Of a stretch of DNA of 64,000 nucleotides, positions 43,702 to 52,571 are shown piece after piece. The notes beneath the pieces are model-generated. The model was given only the letters and a program-made list of their open reading frames with translations, made no database searches and had not been told where the DNA came from. The translations under genes were made by a program, and so were the position numbers. The DNA comes from Actinomycetes bacterium (GTDB lineage Bacteria > Actinomycetota > Acidimicrobiia > Acidimicrobiales > JAMCPL01). The number at the start of each line of letters is the position of its first letter. Within the stretch, counting starts at the first letter, position 1. The DNA lies in the NCBI GenBank assembly GCA_021816935.1, contig JAKAWR010000001.1, positions 124,001 to 188,000 on the forward strand. Reading direction: 5' to 3'.

Positions 43702-44960
43702 GCATGCAGAACCGGACGCGTGCCGGCAGCCACGGCGAGAAGCGGGCGTCCCCCGCTGACGATTGCAACGACGACGAGGGCACAGATAAGGGCGCAGACG
43801 CCGATCTACCCGAACTGATGCGGCCGAGGGGTCGCCTACGGACCGGCTATACAACCGGCACCTGCGCTGCTGCCGCGGCGAAGGCAGCCCTGATCGGCCT
43901 TACCGATGGTCGGGTACCCCCTCATGTGACCGTAACATTGCCCTCCGGAGCTCAGGTCAGCCTTGCCGTCGAAGTCCCCGACAGTGCCGGCCGGGCACTC
44001 GGCGGTACAGATGTGCGACAGAACGCTCCCCTGGATGCCGGGCCCGCCCAGCACGCCCGCACCGTGACGGCAGTCGTCGTGAAGGACGCTGGAGACGACC
44101 CGGACTGCACGAACGGCGCTCGCATGACCGCCGCAGTGGAATGGCTGCCAACCGGTCCGGGTGGCGACAACGCGGAACTCCTGGCCGGTGAAGGCATCGG
44201 CACCGTGACCCTGCCGGGCCTCGGTATCCCGGTCGGCGGGCCATCGATCACGCCGGTACCCCGGCGCATGATAGCACGGTCGCTCGCTGAGGTGTCCGAA
44301 CGAGGTGTGCGCGTGACGTTTTCCGTACCGGACGGCGAGGTCATGGCGTCCGAGACGACCAATGCCCGCCTGGGTATTGTGGGCGGCATATCGATCCTCG
44401 GGACAACCGGTATCGTTAGGCCGTTCTCGACGGCCGCATACCGTGCGAGCATCCTGAAACAGGTGGACGTAGCTGCGGCCCAGGGCGTCCACGAGATGAT
44501 CCTATCTATCGGGTCCCGTTCCGAGAAGGCCGCGATGGCGATGTTCCCGAGCACCGAACCCATAGCATTTGTCGAAGTCGGGGATTTCACCGGAGCGGCC
44601 CTCAAGCGTTGCGCCCAGCGGTCAATTGACTCGGCAGTGCTCTTCGCCATGGCGGGCAAGATCACCAAGCTCGCAGCCGGCGTCATGATGACCCACTTCC
44701 ACCTCTCGGCAGTGGACACGGAGTTGCTCGCCCGCTTGGCAGCGGATACCGGGGCACCGCCCGATATCGTCACGGCTGCCACCGAGACCGCTACGGCCCG
44801 CCACTTCTACGAGGCGTGTGAAGTGGCGGGCTTCACCGCACCTCTGGCGGCGCTCTGCGCACTTGCCCGCGTGCGCGTACTAGATCATATCGGCGGCCGG
44901 CTAGAAGTGAGGGTGAACATGTTGGACTACGATGGAACCCGTATCGCCGCCCACTCCTGA
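43698..44960 (+). CDS. cbiD: Cobalt-precorrin-5B C1-methyltransferase CbiD
   Basis: CbiD methylates C1 in the early-cobalt (anaerobic-type) pathway, where it stands in for CobF. The hallmark LRTGYTTGTCAAAAAKAA is present at about residues 48-65, followed by SITPVPRRMIARSL, GIVRPFS, LSIGSRSEKAA and GKITKLAAGVMMTHF. The ATG at 43698 overlaps the cobM stop (ATGA). The first 45 residues are charged and unconserved. 420 residues. cobL overlaps its 3' end by 29 bases. Confidence 0.93.
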   Translation: MSMQNRTRAGSHGEKRASPADDCNDDEGTDKGADADLPELMRPRGRLRTGYTTGTCAAAAAKAALIGLTDGRVPPHVTVTLPSGAQVSLAVEVPDSAGRALGGTDVRQNAPLDAGPAQHARTVTAVVVKDAGDDPDCTNGARMTAAVEWLPTGPGGDNAELLAGEGIGTVTLPGLGIPVGGPSITPVPRRMIARSLAEVSERGVRVTFSVPDGEVMASETTNARLGIVGGISILGTTGIVRPFSTAAYRASILKQVDVAAAQGVHEMILSIGSRSEKAAMAMFPSTEPIAFVEVGDFTGAALKRCAQRSIDSAVLFAMAGKITKLAAGVMMTHFHLSAVDTELLARLAADTGAPPDIVTAATETATARHFYEACEVAGFTAPLAALCALARVRVLDHIGGRLEVRVNMLDYDGTRIAAHS

Positions 44961-46428
44961 GCCGCCATCCTCAGTAGGCCCGGGCCCCGGTGTCACATCC
45001 CGGAGCAGTGTGGACGCGAACGGCTCGTCCCGAAGCCTCCGCCGCCACGTTCGGCCAAAGGTCGTCCGCTCCCCGGATAACATGGACGACACGGACGGGA
45101 GCTCGCTACCCGGCGCTGGCGATACGGGCACGGTAACCGTCGTGGGCATTATCGGGACCGCTATGGAGACCGTCGAGCACCGTGGCATTGCCGCAATCGA
45201 AAGTGCCGGCCTCGTAGCCGGTTCGAAGCGCCTGCTCGATCTGGTAGCAGCGAAGGTCGTGCTCCCTGCGGACGCAGAGCTGACGACTCTCGATCCGCTG
45301 TCCCCCGCTGGACTCGATAATGTAGCGGCGGCTGCCCGATTCGGGCGCGCCACGGTGATCCTCGCATCGGGAGACCCGGGGTTCTTCGGGATCGGGCGTA
45401 CGATCGCCCGCCTCTTTCCGGACCTGGAGCTGGTGGTGTATCCCGCCGCCTCGTCCGTCGCCGTTGCCTGCGGTCGGCTCGGAATACCCTGGGACGATGC
45501 GCTCGTGGTATCCGCACACGGGCGACCTCTCGATGAAGCTGTGCGACTCGTTGCCGGGGCCCGGAAAGCGGCTGTGCTCACCTCACCCGAGAACAGCCCG
45601 GCCCGCCTGGGACAGGCTCTGGCAGCACGCGGCGCCAGGGCATCACGCGTCGGAGTCTGCTCTGATCTCTGTACACGCGACGAAGAGATAGTAACGACTT
45701 CTCTGGATGGGCTTGCTTCGGGGGATTTCCCGCCGTACTCAGTGGTCGTCCTCGAGAGTATCGGCGGCGCGCCCCTCTGTGGGTTGCTGCAGGATCCCGG
45801 CGGCGCAGGCGGCAGCCCGGGTACGACTCTCAGCGGCACAAGCGGGAACCGGACCACGGTTCGCGCCAGTGACGCTCCCCGGATCTCCTTCGGGCTCCCC
45901 GGAGCGCAATACCGCAGAGGTGGAGGCCCGGTAACAAAAGGGGAGGTTCGCGCCGTGGTCCTCGCCAAGCTCGAGTTGCCGGCGTACGGGGTTTTCTGGG
46001 ATGTCGGTGCCGGGACCGGCTCGGTCGCCATCGAGGCAGCCCTCCTCTGCCCGGCGCTTGCGGTCTTCGCTGTCGAGCAGGACAGTGCTGCCGCAAACGA
46101 GATCAGGAGCGAAGCCTGGAGCCGGGGTGCCGCCGTTACGGTCGCAGAAGGCGCTGCCCCGGCAACCTTTGCCGATCTACCCAGGCCGGATCGTATCTTC
46201 GTTGGCGGCGGCGGCCTCGAGGTCCTGTCCGCCGCACTGAAGAAGGTCGTTCCGGGAGGAAGGGCCGTAGCAACATACGCATCTGTCGACAGGGCAGCCG
46301 AAGCCGGTCGTATGCTCGGAGAGATGATCCAGGTATCGGTCTCCTCGGCAGCTGCGCTCCCGGACGGAACGTGGCGTCTCGTGCCGAAGAACCCGGTGTT
46401 CATCGCCTTCGGGGAGGTCACAGGTTAG
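44932..46428 (+). CDS. cobL: CobL: precorrin-6Y C5,15-methyltransferase / decarboxylase (CbiE-CbiT)
   Basis: This is a natural two-domain enzyme. The CbiE-type tetrapyrrole methylase half runs from about residue 68 (VTVVGIIGT) and includes ILASGDPGFFGIG and PAASSVAVACGRLGIP. The CbiT-type Rossmann methyltransferase half has the SAM motif FWDVGAGTGSVAIEAA at about residues 350-365 and RIFVGGGG. A Gly/Ser-rich stretch of about 40 residues joins the halves. An N-terminal extension of about 65 unconserved residues comes from the ATG at 44932 inside cbiD; a later start is possible. 498 residues. Confidence 0.9.
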   Translation: MEPVSPPTPEPPSSVGPGPGVTSRSSVDANGSSRSLRRHVRPKVVRSPDNMDDTDGSSLPGAGDTGTVTVVGIIGTAMETVEHRGIAAIESAGLVAGSKRLLDLVAAKVVLPADAELTTLDPLSPAGLDNVAAAARFGRATVILASGDPGFFGIGRTIARLFPDLELVVYPAASSVAVACGRLGIPWDDALVVSAHGRPLDEAVRLVAGARKAAVLTSPENSPARLGQALAARGARASRVGVCSDLCTRDEEIVTTSLDGLASGDFPPYSVVVLESIGGAPLCGLLQDPGGAGGSPGTTLSGTSGNRTTVRASDAPRISFGLPGAQYRRGGGPVTKGEVRAVVLAKLELPAYGVFWDVGAGTGSVAIEAALLCPALAVFAVEQDSAAANEIRSEAWSRGAAVTVAEGAAPATFADLPRPDRIFVGGGGLEVLSAALKKVVPGGRAVATYASVDRAAEAGRMLGEMIQVSVSSAAALPDGTWRLVPKNPVFIAFGEVTG

Positions 46429-48074
46429 TGAGTGGGCAAACCGAACCGGCATCACCCATCGAACCGGCGACGACCGCCGGAGAGAGCGTCATCGTGATCG
46501 CGGCAACCGCCGAGGGTGCAAGAGTAGCCGCGCGCCTTCCCTACCGGTACGTGCCCGGTCGCCCTGCTGAGCTCTTCGGCCGATTCTGGCAGCGCGCCTC
46601 GGCTTTCGTGGTAATCATGCCTGCTGGCGCCGCCGTTCGCCTTATTGCCCCGCATCTGGAGAGCAAGCACAGCGACCCTGCGGTCCTATGCGTGGACTCC
46701 CGGGGGGGCTGGGTGGTACCGCTCACAGGCGCTCACGAGGCCGGTGGCAACGAGTTGGCGGCGGAGGTGGCCGGTCTTCTCGGTGCTACCCCTGTCATCA
46801 CTACCGGAGACCCCCCGGCGGTCATCCCGGGCGCCGCCGCAGCCCGGCCGTACGCGACCACCCATCGCGCGCATATCGCCGGGGTCGGGTGTGCTACCGG
46901 ATGTACCCCTGAGGAGCTCACCCACCTCCTCGAAACCACCTTAGCGGAGGCCGGGCTTGATCGAACCGTCCTCGAATCCGTTGCCACCGTGGACATACGC
47001 GCAAACCACCCCGCGGTTCGTTCGCTGGGGCTTCCCGTGCGGTCGTACCCTGCGGACACGCTCGACCGCATCCAGGTGCCCACGCCAAGCGACGCCGTAT
47101 TCAACGCTGTTGGGACCCACAGCGTTGCCGAGGCCTCTGCCATTATCTCGGCCGGACCGGGTGGGCGCTTGGTCGTGAAGAAGACTGCCGGTCAGAACGC
47201 AACTGTGGCGCTCGCGCTCAGGCACGCTTCCCGAGGAGTACTGTCCATAGTGGGCCTGGGGCCGGGCGATGGATGCCTGCGCACACCCGCGGCAACCGAG
47301 GCGCTCCAGGCCGCGGACGTAGTGATCGGCTACGCCGGCTACATCGACCTATGCGACCCGATCCTCGGTGAGCGCCAGGAGGTGCTTCGCTTTCCCATTG
47401 GGGCTGAGCGGGAGAGGGTCCGCGTCTCGCTCGAGCTCGCGACGGAGGGCCGGCGAGTTGCGATAATATCGTCTGGCGACCCGGGGGTATATGCCATGGC
47501 CTCGGCGGTTTTCGAGGAACTTGCAGCATGGGCTCCGGACGGCGCCCCCGCTTCCGAGAGCGTCGACGACATCACTATCAAGGTCATACCCGGCGTCTCG
47601 GCGGCCCAGGCAGCCGCGGGACTTCTTGGAAGCCCGCTGGGCCACGACCACTGTTACATCAGCCTGTCGGACCTCCTCACCCCGTGGGATGTCATCGAAT
47701 CGCGTCTCGCCGCGGCCGCATCGACCGGCATGGTGATCGCCCTCTATAATCCGGCATCACAACGGCGTACCTGGCAGCTCCCCCGGGCACGAGACGTCCT
47801 GGCGGAGTACCTGCCTGCGGACACCCCCGTTTCGATCGTGGACAACGCCGCGAGGCCCGGCCAGCGCGCTGTCATCACCACCATCGGGGATCTTGATACC
47901 AGCATGGTCACCATGGCGTCGACTGTAGTAGTCGGCCCCGGCACGACGATCGAGCATCCTTCTGCGGCCGCGGGTTCGTTCGTATTTGCGCCTCGCGGCT
48001 ACGCTCAAGTGCCGTCGCCGGAGGGGACTGCTGTGTCCCGGACCCGTCGAACACGCGAGAGTCGGATGCAATGA
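46428..48074 (+). CDS. cobJ: CbiG-CobJ fusion: cobalt-precorrin-5A hydrolase / precorrin-3B C17-methyltransferase
   Basis: One 548-residue protein. The N-terminal ~270 residues are CbiG: VIVIAATAEGARVAARL, FVVIMPAGAAVRLIAPHL, LTGAHEAGGNELA, GVGCATGCTPEEL and FNAVGTHSVAEASA. They would open the delta-lactone in the early-cobalt pathway. The C-terminal half is CobJ/CbiH: LSIVGLGPGDGCLRTPAA, ADVVIGYAGYIDL, SSGDPGVYAMA, KVIPGVSAAQAAA and MVIALYNPAS. The start is the GTG at 46428, overlapping the last base of the cobL stop. CbiG/CbiH fusions are known in other bacteria. The ferredoxin gene overlaps its stop (ATGA). Confidence 0.9.
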   Translation: MSGQTEPASPIEPATTAGESVIVIAATAEGARVAARLPYRYVPGRPAELFGRFWQRASAFVVIMPAGAAVRLIAPHLESKHSDPAVLCVDSRGGWVVPLTGAHEAGGNELAAEVAGLLGATPVITTGDPPAVIPGAAAARPYATTHRAHIAGVGCATGCTPEELTHLLETTLAEAGLDRTVLESVATVDIRANHPAVRSLGLPVRSYPADTLDRIQVPTPSDAVFNAVGTHSVAEASAIISAGPGGRLVVKKTAGQNATVALALRHASRGVLSIVGLGPGDGCLRTPAATEALQAADVVIGYAGYIDLCDPILGERQEVLRFPIGAERERVRVSLELATEGRRVAIISSGDPGVYAMASAVFEELAAWAPDGAPASESVDDITIKVIPGVSAAQAAAGLLGSPLGHDHCYISLSDLLTPWDVIESRLAAAASTGMVIALYNPASQRRTWQLPRARDVLAEYLPADTPVSIVDNAARPGQRAVITTIGDLDTSMVTMASTVVVGPGTTIEHPSAAAGSFVFAPRGYAQVPSPEGTAVSRTRRTRESRMQ

Positions 48075-48397
48075 GCATGCTGTTGCCTTCCCGGTACCGG
48101 GACTCTTACCCGCTACCTACTCTTCTTCGACCTCCCGGTCCTCCGGGGGTGCGCTTCGAGAACTGCCGCGGCTGCGGGTCGTGCCTCTCGACATGCCCCA
48201 CGGGCGCACTGACCGTGTCCCCTACTGATGGACGTGCGACCGGGCGACTTCAACGCAGCGCTCCCGCTGTGATCAGGCTGAACGCCCGACGCTGCATTGG
48301 CTGCCTCGAGTGCCTGGAGGTATGCCCGGCGAACGTCTTCACTGCGACCGGCGGGATACTCTCGACCAGCGAATACCGGTCGGGCGACCATGACTGA
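48071..48397 (+). CDS. Small 2[4Fe-4S] ferredoxin
   Basis: This 108-residue protein has two full C-x2-C-x2-C-x3-C-P clusters: CRGCGSCLSTCP and CIGCLECLEVCP, separated by a basic linker. That predicts two [4Fe-4S] centres of the bacterial ferredoxin type. Its start overlaps the cobJ stop and its end overlaps cobH, so it is translationally embedded in the cobalamin operon. I infer it delivers electrons to a corrin step such as a reductase or the CbiX/CobG-type reaction. Which one cannot be read here. Confidence 0.85.
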   Translation: MSMLLPSRYRDSYPLPTLLRPPGPPGVRFENCRGCGSCLSTCPTGALTVSPTDGRATGRLQRSAPAVIRLNARRCIGCLECLEVCPANVFTATGGILSTSEYRSGDHD

Positions 48398-50012
48398 GGT
48401 GCATCCGATCGAAGCCGAAAGCTACCGGCGAATTGAGCCCTTGCTCCCACTGCCGGAGGTCCCGGCCGAGTTGGAAGGCGTATGCGCGCGTATCCTGCAC
48501 GCCACTGCCGATCCAGAGCTCGCGGCCTCCGTCGTCTGCACCCCCGGCGCTCCTGCGGCCCTGGCTCGGTTCCTCGCCGCGGGGTCAGGCGTCCACGTCA
48601 TAACGGACGTGGCCATGACCCGCGATGCGCTCACAACCTGCTTACGCGATAAAGCCTCGTGCCTCCTGCCGCCTTCCGGCGAACCGGCTCTTCCCGCGAC
48701 CCCGTACGGCACGCGCTCCGCCTCGGGAGTCGTCCGTGCCGTCGCGGACCTCGGCAATGCCACAACCGATACGGTTTTCGTCATTGGCTGTGCCCCAACC
48801 GCTCTCGAAGTGCTCCTCGATTCGATCGAGCACGACGCGTTGCGCCCTGCGGGGATTGTCGCTCTCCCGGTCGGCTATGTCGGCGCTGCGGCGGCGAAAG
48901 ATCGTCTCCTGCGCGTCGCTCAGGCTCACGGTATAGCCGCCCTGACCAACGCCGGAGACAGGGGTGGATCGGCAGCCACGGGGGCGGCCGTGAATGCTAT
49001 CTGGAAGGCGTCGCTTGGCGACAATGCCGGCCCACCTCCAGCAGCTCGCAACGCGCCCGGCTCGATTGGCCCGGACTCGTCCGCATGGAGTAGCACAGTG
49101 GCAACGCGCCCCGCCCTTCTCGTCATCGCCCACGGCAGCCGCTCGCAGGAGGGTGCAGATCAGGTGGCTCGATTCGTCGAGTCATTGCGACAGGACCGGC
49201 CGGAAACGCCGATCGCCTACTGTCTCATCGAGTTCGCTGAAGAAACTGGGGGGCCCGAGCTGGAGGACGCGGTACGCGAGATCGCAACGAGGGATCCCCT
49301 CGCTTCGGTAGTGACCGTGCCCCTAGTGCTGCTCGGTGCCGGCCACATGAAGGACGATGGACCTCGCCTCCTCGAGAAGCTCCGACGCGTCAAGCCGGAT
49401 ATCCACGCCGTCTACGCTGGCGCACTGGGAATACATCCGCTGGTGCTCGACGCCGCGGAAGCCTCTGCACGGACGGCGGGAGGAGGCAGTGCCGATGCGG
49501 TGGTTCTCGTCAGCCGGGGCTCCACGGACCCCGACGCCAACGCTGACCTCGCAAAAGTTGCCCGGCTCCTGGGCGACGGGCGTGGGATCGGTGGTAACGG
49601 CACCGCCAGGGGGGCGGCGGCAGTGTCGCTACCGGGCAGCCCGAGCGAGGCTCCCCTGGGCCTCGTCGAAGCGGCCTTCGTCTCCCTCGCCCCGCCGAGC
49701 CTCCCCATAGCTCTGGACCGTTGCCGCCTGCTCGGAGCGCTCAAGATCACCGTCGTGCCCTACTTCCTCTTCACCGGAATACTCCTCGATCGCATCCGCC
49801 GGGAGGCCCTACAGTGGAACGAGACCCACACCGACTGCTCGGTTCAGGTCGCCTCGGAGATGTGGCCCGATCCCCGAATCGCCGAGCTAACCTGGCTCCG
49901 TTACGACGAGGCCGTATCGGGGCATGCCGCAATGAACTGCGATCTCTGTGTCTACCGCTCCGCCCTGCCCGGCTACGAATGGAAGCAGAACGGCGGAAGT
50001 CATCCACGATGA
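48390..50012 (+). CDS. cobH: CobH-CbiX fusion: precorrin-8X methylmutase / sirohydrochlorin cobaltochelatase
   Basis: This 540-residue fusion begins with a CobH/CbiC mutase (IEAESYRRIEPLLPLP, VITDVAMTRDAL, FVIGCAPTALEVLL, LPVGYVGAAAAKDRL). A linker of about 30 residues follows, then a long, two-repeat CbiX chelatase. The first CbiX half has the metal-binding histidines in LLVIAHGSRSQEGA and LVLLGAGHMKDD; the second half has VLVSRGSTDPDANADL and VVPYFLFTGILLDRI. CbiX inserts cobalt at the start of the early-cobalt pathway, while the mutase acts near the end of ring synthesis, so the fusion joins distant steps. The ATG at 48390 overlaps the ferredoxin stop by eight bases. Confidence 0.88.
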   Translation: MTEVHPIEAESYRRIEPLLPLPEVPAELEGVCARILHATADPELAASVVCTPGAPAALARFLAAGSGVHVITDVAMTRDALTTCLRDKASCLLPPSGEPALPATPYGTRSASGVVRAVADLGNATTDTVFVIGCAPTALEVLLDSIEHDALRPAGIVALPVGYVGAAAAKDRLLRVAQAHGIAALTNAGDRGGSAATGAAVNAIWKASLGDNAGPPPAARNAPGSIGPDSSAWSSTVATRPALLVIAHGSRSQEGADQVARFVESLRQDRPETPIAYCLIEFAEETGGPELEDAVREIATRDPLASVVTVPLVLLGAGHMKDDGPRLLEKLRRVKPDIHAVYAGALGIHPLVLDAAEASARTAGGGSADAVVLVSRGSTDPDANADLAKVARLLGDGRGIGGNGTARGAAAVSLPGSPSEAPLGLVEAAFVSLAPPSLPIALDRCRLLGALKITVVPYFLFTGILLDRIRREALQWNETHTDCSVQVASEMWPDPRIAELTWLRYDEAVSGHAAMNCDLCVYRSALPGYEWKQNGGSHPR

Positions 50013-50014
50013 TC

Positions 50015-50032
50015 TGAACCGCCCTGGGTTCA
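50015..50032 (+). terminator. Stem-loop after the cobalamin operon
   Basis: TGAACC / GGTTCA with a six-base loop begins three bases after the cobH-cbiX stop. No T-run follows, so it is at best a weak intrinsic terminator. It lies in the convergent gap with the beta-propeller gene. Confidence 0.3.
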
Positions 50033-50138
50033 ATGGAGACTCGGGTTATTGGTTTCCAAGCGTAGCCAGCGAGCGTGATGTCGACTGGTGAATGGACGCT
50101 GCCGCTGGGGACCTGACAGCTCGCCTGCCTCGCGTGGG

Positions 50139-51803
50139 TCAGTTGACCCTGATGCGGCGAACGATCGTCCCCGTACTCGTCGAGATGGCGACCACATAGG
50201 GAGCGTCGCCCTCGGCTACGTAAGCGGTGCGCCCGTTCGCAGGCAACGTCACCGTAAGGGGGTCGGGGCTGCCTAGAGCACTACTCCCCCCATTCGCGCT
50301 GGGTGCGCCTACTCCAACGCCTCCCGCTCCCGCTGCACCTTGGCTTCCCGCTGTAGCCTCGCTCCCGGTCTTCCCGCCTCCTCCCGCTCCGGTACCCGTA
50401 ACCGCGCCGAGATCCACCACGGGGCCAACGGTGCCCGTAGCCATGTCGACGCCGGCCAGATACCGCCCCGCGCTGCCCACCTTGAAGGTATGGTCGGTGC
50501 CCGTCGCTACATACACGGTTGACGGGGCAGGCCCGAGAGAGATCCCGTAGGGACAGCCCAACGGGGCCGGGAGATGCACAATGCGTGCGACTTGGAACGT
50601 GACAGTGCTGATCTCCGTCACGGTACAGGCCGCCTTGTCGGCAAGGTAGACATCACGCCCGTCCCGCGACATCGTCATGAAGAAGGGCGTATCTCCCGTG
50701 GCGATTGCTGCAAGTAGACGGCCCCCGGAGGCGCTGAACGCGTAGACGTAGCCCGGGATGGTCCCCTGGCCACTACCGCTGCCTGCCCGCGCGCAATTCG
50801 GGTACGGGGACTGCCCAGCATAAAGGTTGACCCCCGCGAATGAACTCAGCGCAGTCGTCGCTGAGGGGGCGCTCGCCCAGACCTCTTTCCCATCCGGGGT
50901 TATCGCTACGCTTGTCGGCGTGAACGGCGGTAGGCACCGGCCGTCCCATTCCAGGGAGGCAGGGCTCGTTATAGTACCGGCGACAGAGAAGGTCCGGGTA
51001 TTGATCACGGTCACGTAACCAGAGCAGGCGATGACCAACCCTCCGCATTCGTTGCTGGCTGAAGCAGAGACATAGCTGGTCACGTACGCCTTCGAGCCAT
51101 CGAGGGAGAATGCGACGTCGATGGGCAGCCCGTTCAAGCATACCGTCGCAAGCCGTGCATCGGATGCCGTGGCGATCACGTCCACACTGCCCCTGGGACA
51201 GCCCTCGTAAGTCTGGCCTGCACCCAGCAGGCTCAGCACCCCTATACCGGTATCCGCCACCCACAGTTCACTTCCCTCGCGGTTCAAGGCCAGCCCGGTA
51301 GGGTCGGGACCAACCGGCACGGTTCCTTCGGCAGAACCGGTCCCCATGTTCAGGACCTCCACGCGGTCCTGTGATGGAATCGTCAGGTAGCCCGTGCTTC
51401 CCGACCTGTTCAGCGCCAGGTTCATTCCGTAGCTTGACGGTACCGGCCCTGCCAACAGGGGCTTCAGGTCGTCTTGCAGGCCCTTGCCGATATCGTGCAA
51501 TGACCGGTCAACAGCAACAAAGCACCCAGCAAAAAGCACAGCAACCGCCAATACCACTACAAGCACGACCCAGGGCCACTTGGCCCGTCCCGGCGGCCGG
51601 GCCCGCGCCCATTCGTAACCCCCGTGCAGCACCTGACCGGACCCGGGCGGTCCTCCGTAGCTGCCCTGCCAACCCCGACCAGCACCCGGCCCCGGTGGCG
51701 ATCCCCAACCGGGCGGTGCAGCCGCCGCCCCCGCCGCTGTAGCGGGCGTACTAGGCGGCCCCTCCTCCTGAGAAGGCACCTCGGGACTTCCGGCATCAGC
51801 CAT
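50139..51803 (-). CDS. Membrane-anchored YVTN-type beta-propeller protein
   Basis: This 554-residue protein has a Pro/Gly-rich cytoplasmic N-terminus (residues 1-75) and one transmembrane helix (WPWVVLVVVLAVAVLFAGCFVAV, in part; about 77-100). The large remainder is outside the membrane and consists of seven or so repeats of the style GLALNREGSELWVADTG and VAITPDGKEVWASAP, typical of YVTN/NHL-like propellers. A Gly/Ala/Ser-rich loop lies near residue 500. The catalytic or binding role is unknown. Its ATG overlaps the trmD stop by eight bases, so it is co-transcribed with the rpsP-trmD operon although no functional link is obvious. Confidence 0.75.
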   Translation of the reverse strand: MADAGSPEVPSQEEGPPSTPATAAGAAAAPPGWGSPPGPGAGRGWQGSYGGPPGSGQVLHGGYEWARARPPGRAKWPWVVLVVVLAVAVLFAGCFVAVDRSLHDIGKGLQDDLKPLLAGPVPSSYGMNLALNRSGSTGYLTIPSQDRVEVLNMGTGSAEGTVPVGPDPTGLALNREGSELWVADTGIGVLSLLGAGQTYEGCPRGSVDVIATASDARLATVCLNGLPIDVAFSLDGSKAYVTSYVSASASNECGGLVIACSGYVTVINTRTFSVAGTITSPASLEWDGRCLPPFTPTSVAITPDGKEVWASAPSATTALSSFAGVNLYAGQSPYPNCARAGSGSGQGTIPGYVYAFSASGGRLLAAIATGDTPFFMTMSRDGRDVYLADKAACTVTEISTVTFQVARIVHLPAPLGCPYGISLGPAPSTVYVATGTDHTFKVGSAGRYLAGVDMATGTVGPVVDLGAVTGTGAGGGGKTGSEATAGSQGAAGAGGVGVGAPSANGGSSALGSPDPLTVTLPANGRTAYVAEGDAPYVVAISTSTGTIVRRIRVN

Positions 51804-52560
51804 CTCCAATCTCCAGCAGGTCAGGGCGCGTCTCTGCGGTGCGTTTCCTTGCCATCGCCCTGCGCCATTTCTCGATCTCGCCGTGGTTACCCGACACCAG
51901 CACTGCCGGCACCTCCCAGCCCCGGAAGACCCGTGGTCTCGTATACTGCGGGTACTCGACAAGGCCGGCCTCGAACGACTCGTCCACAGATGATTCCGGG
52001 TTGCCGAGCACGCCAGGCACCAGCCTTACCACTGCCTCGATGATTGCAAGAGCCGCGATCTCGCCGCCGGCCAGAACGAAATCGCCTACGGATATCTCCC
52101 CGTCTACGAGGTGCTCCGCCACTCGCTGGTCCACGCCCTCGTACCGTCCGCAGATAAGCGAGAACCCGCCCCCACCTCCACCAGCTTTGCCGGAGCCGAC
52201 GCCGCCGGCAAAGCCCCCGGTCGCCCCCGTCTTACCTGCAACGGCATCGCCCCCCGATCCCGACGCCAGCTCACGCGCAAAGGCCTGATCGAAAATCCTG
52301 CCCCCAGGCGACAGCAGGTAGATCGGCCTCGCACAGCCACTGGCCTCGACGACATTGAAAATGGGCTCCGCCATCATCACCATCCCCGCTCCCCCGCCAA
52401 ACGGTGCGTCGTCCACGCTTCCCCGGGCATCACCGGCACCTGCCCGCAAGTCATGCACCACCACGTCTACGGCACCCTGCTCCTGCGCCCTTCTCACGAT
52501 GGACCACTCGAGATGGTTGTGGACCATCTCCGGAAAGATAGTGAAAACGTCAATACGCAC
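51796..52560 (-). CDS. trmD: tRNA (guanine37-N1)-methyltransferase TrmD
   Basis: This SPOUT methyltransferase modifies G37 next to the anticodon. MRIDVFTIFPEMV, DDAPFGGGAGMVM, the knot motif LICGRYEGVDQRV, and SVGDFVLAGGEIAAL are all intact. PRVFRGWEVPAVLVSGNHGEIEKWR ends the catalytic domain (quoted in part). Directly before the CGRYEG knot strand lies a Gly-rich insertion of about 35 residues (about 100-135) that ordinary TrmD lacks. 254 residues. It follows rimM after 11 bases. Confidence 0.94.
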   Translation of the reverse strand: MRIDVFTIFPEMVHNHLEWSIVRRAQEQGAVDVVVHDLRAGAGDARGSVDDAPFGGGAGMVMMAEPIFNVVEASGCARPIYLLSPGGRIFDQAFARELASGSGGDAVAGKTGATGGFAGGVGSGKAGGGGGGFSLICGRYEGVDQRVAEHLVDGEISVGDFVLAGGEIAALAIIEAVVRLVPGVLGNPESSVDESFEAGLVEYPQYTRPRVFRGWEVPAVLVSGNHGEIEKWRRAMARKRTAETRPDLLEIGDG

Positions 52561-52571
52561 GGGGCGTGCCT

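Noticed and set aside
44901-46421. 506-codon open frame antisense to cobL
   Set aside because: Ser/Arg/Pro-rich antisense shadow. CobL on the + strand has both domain signatures and fits the operon overlaps.
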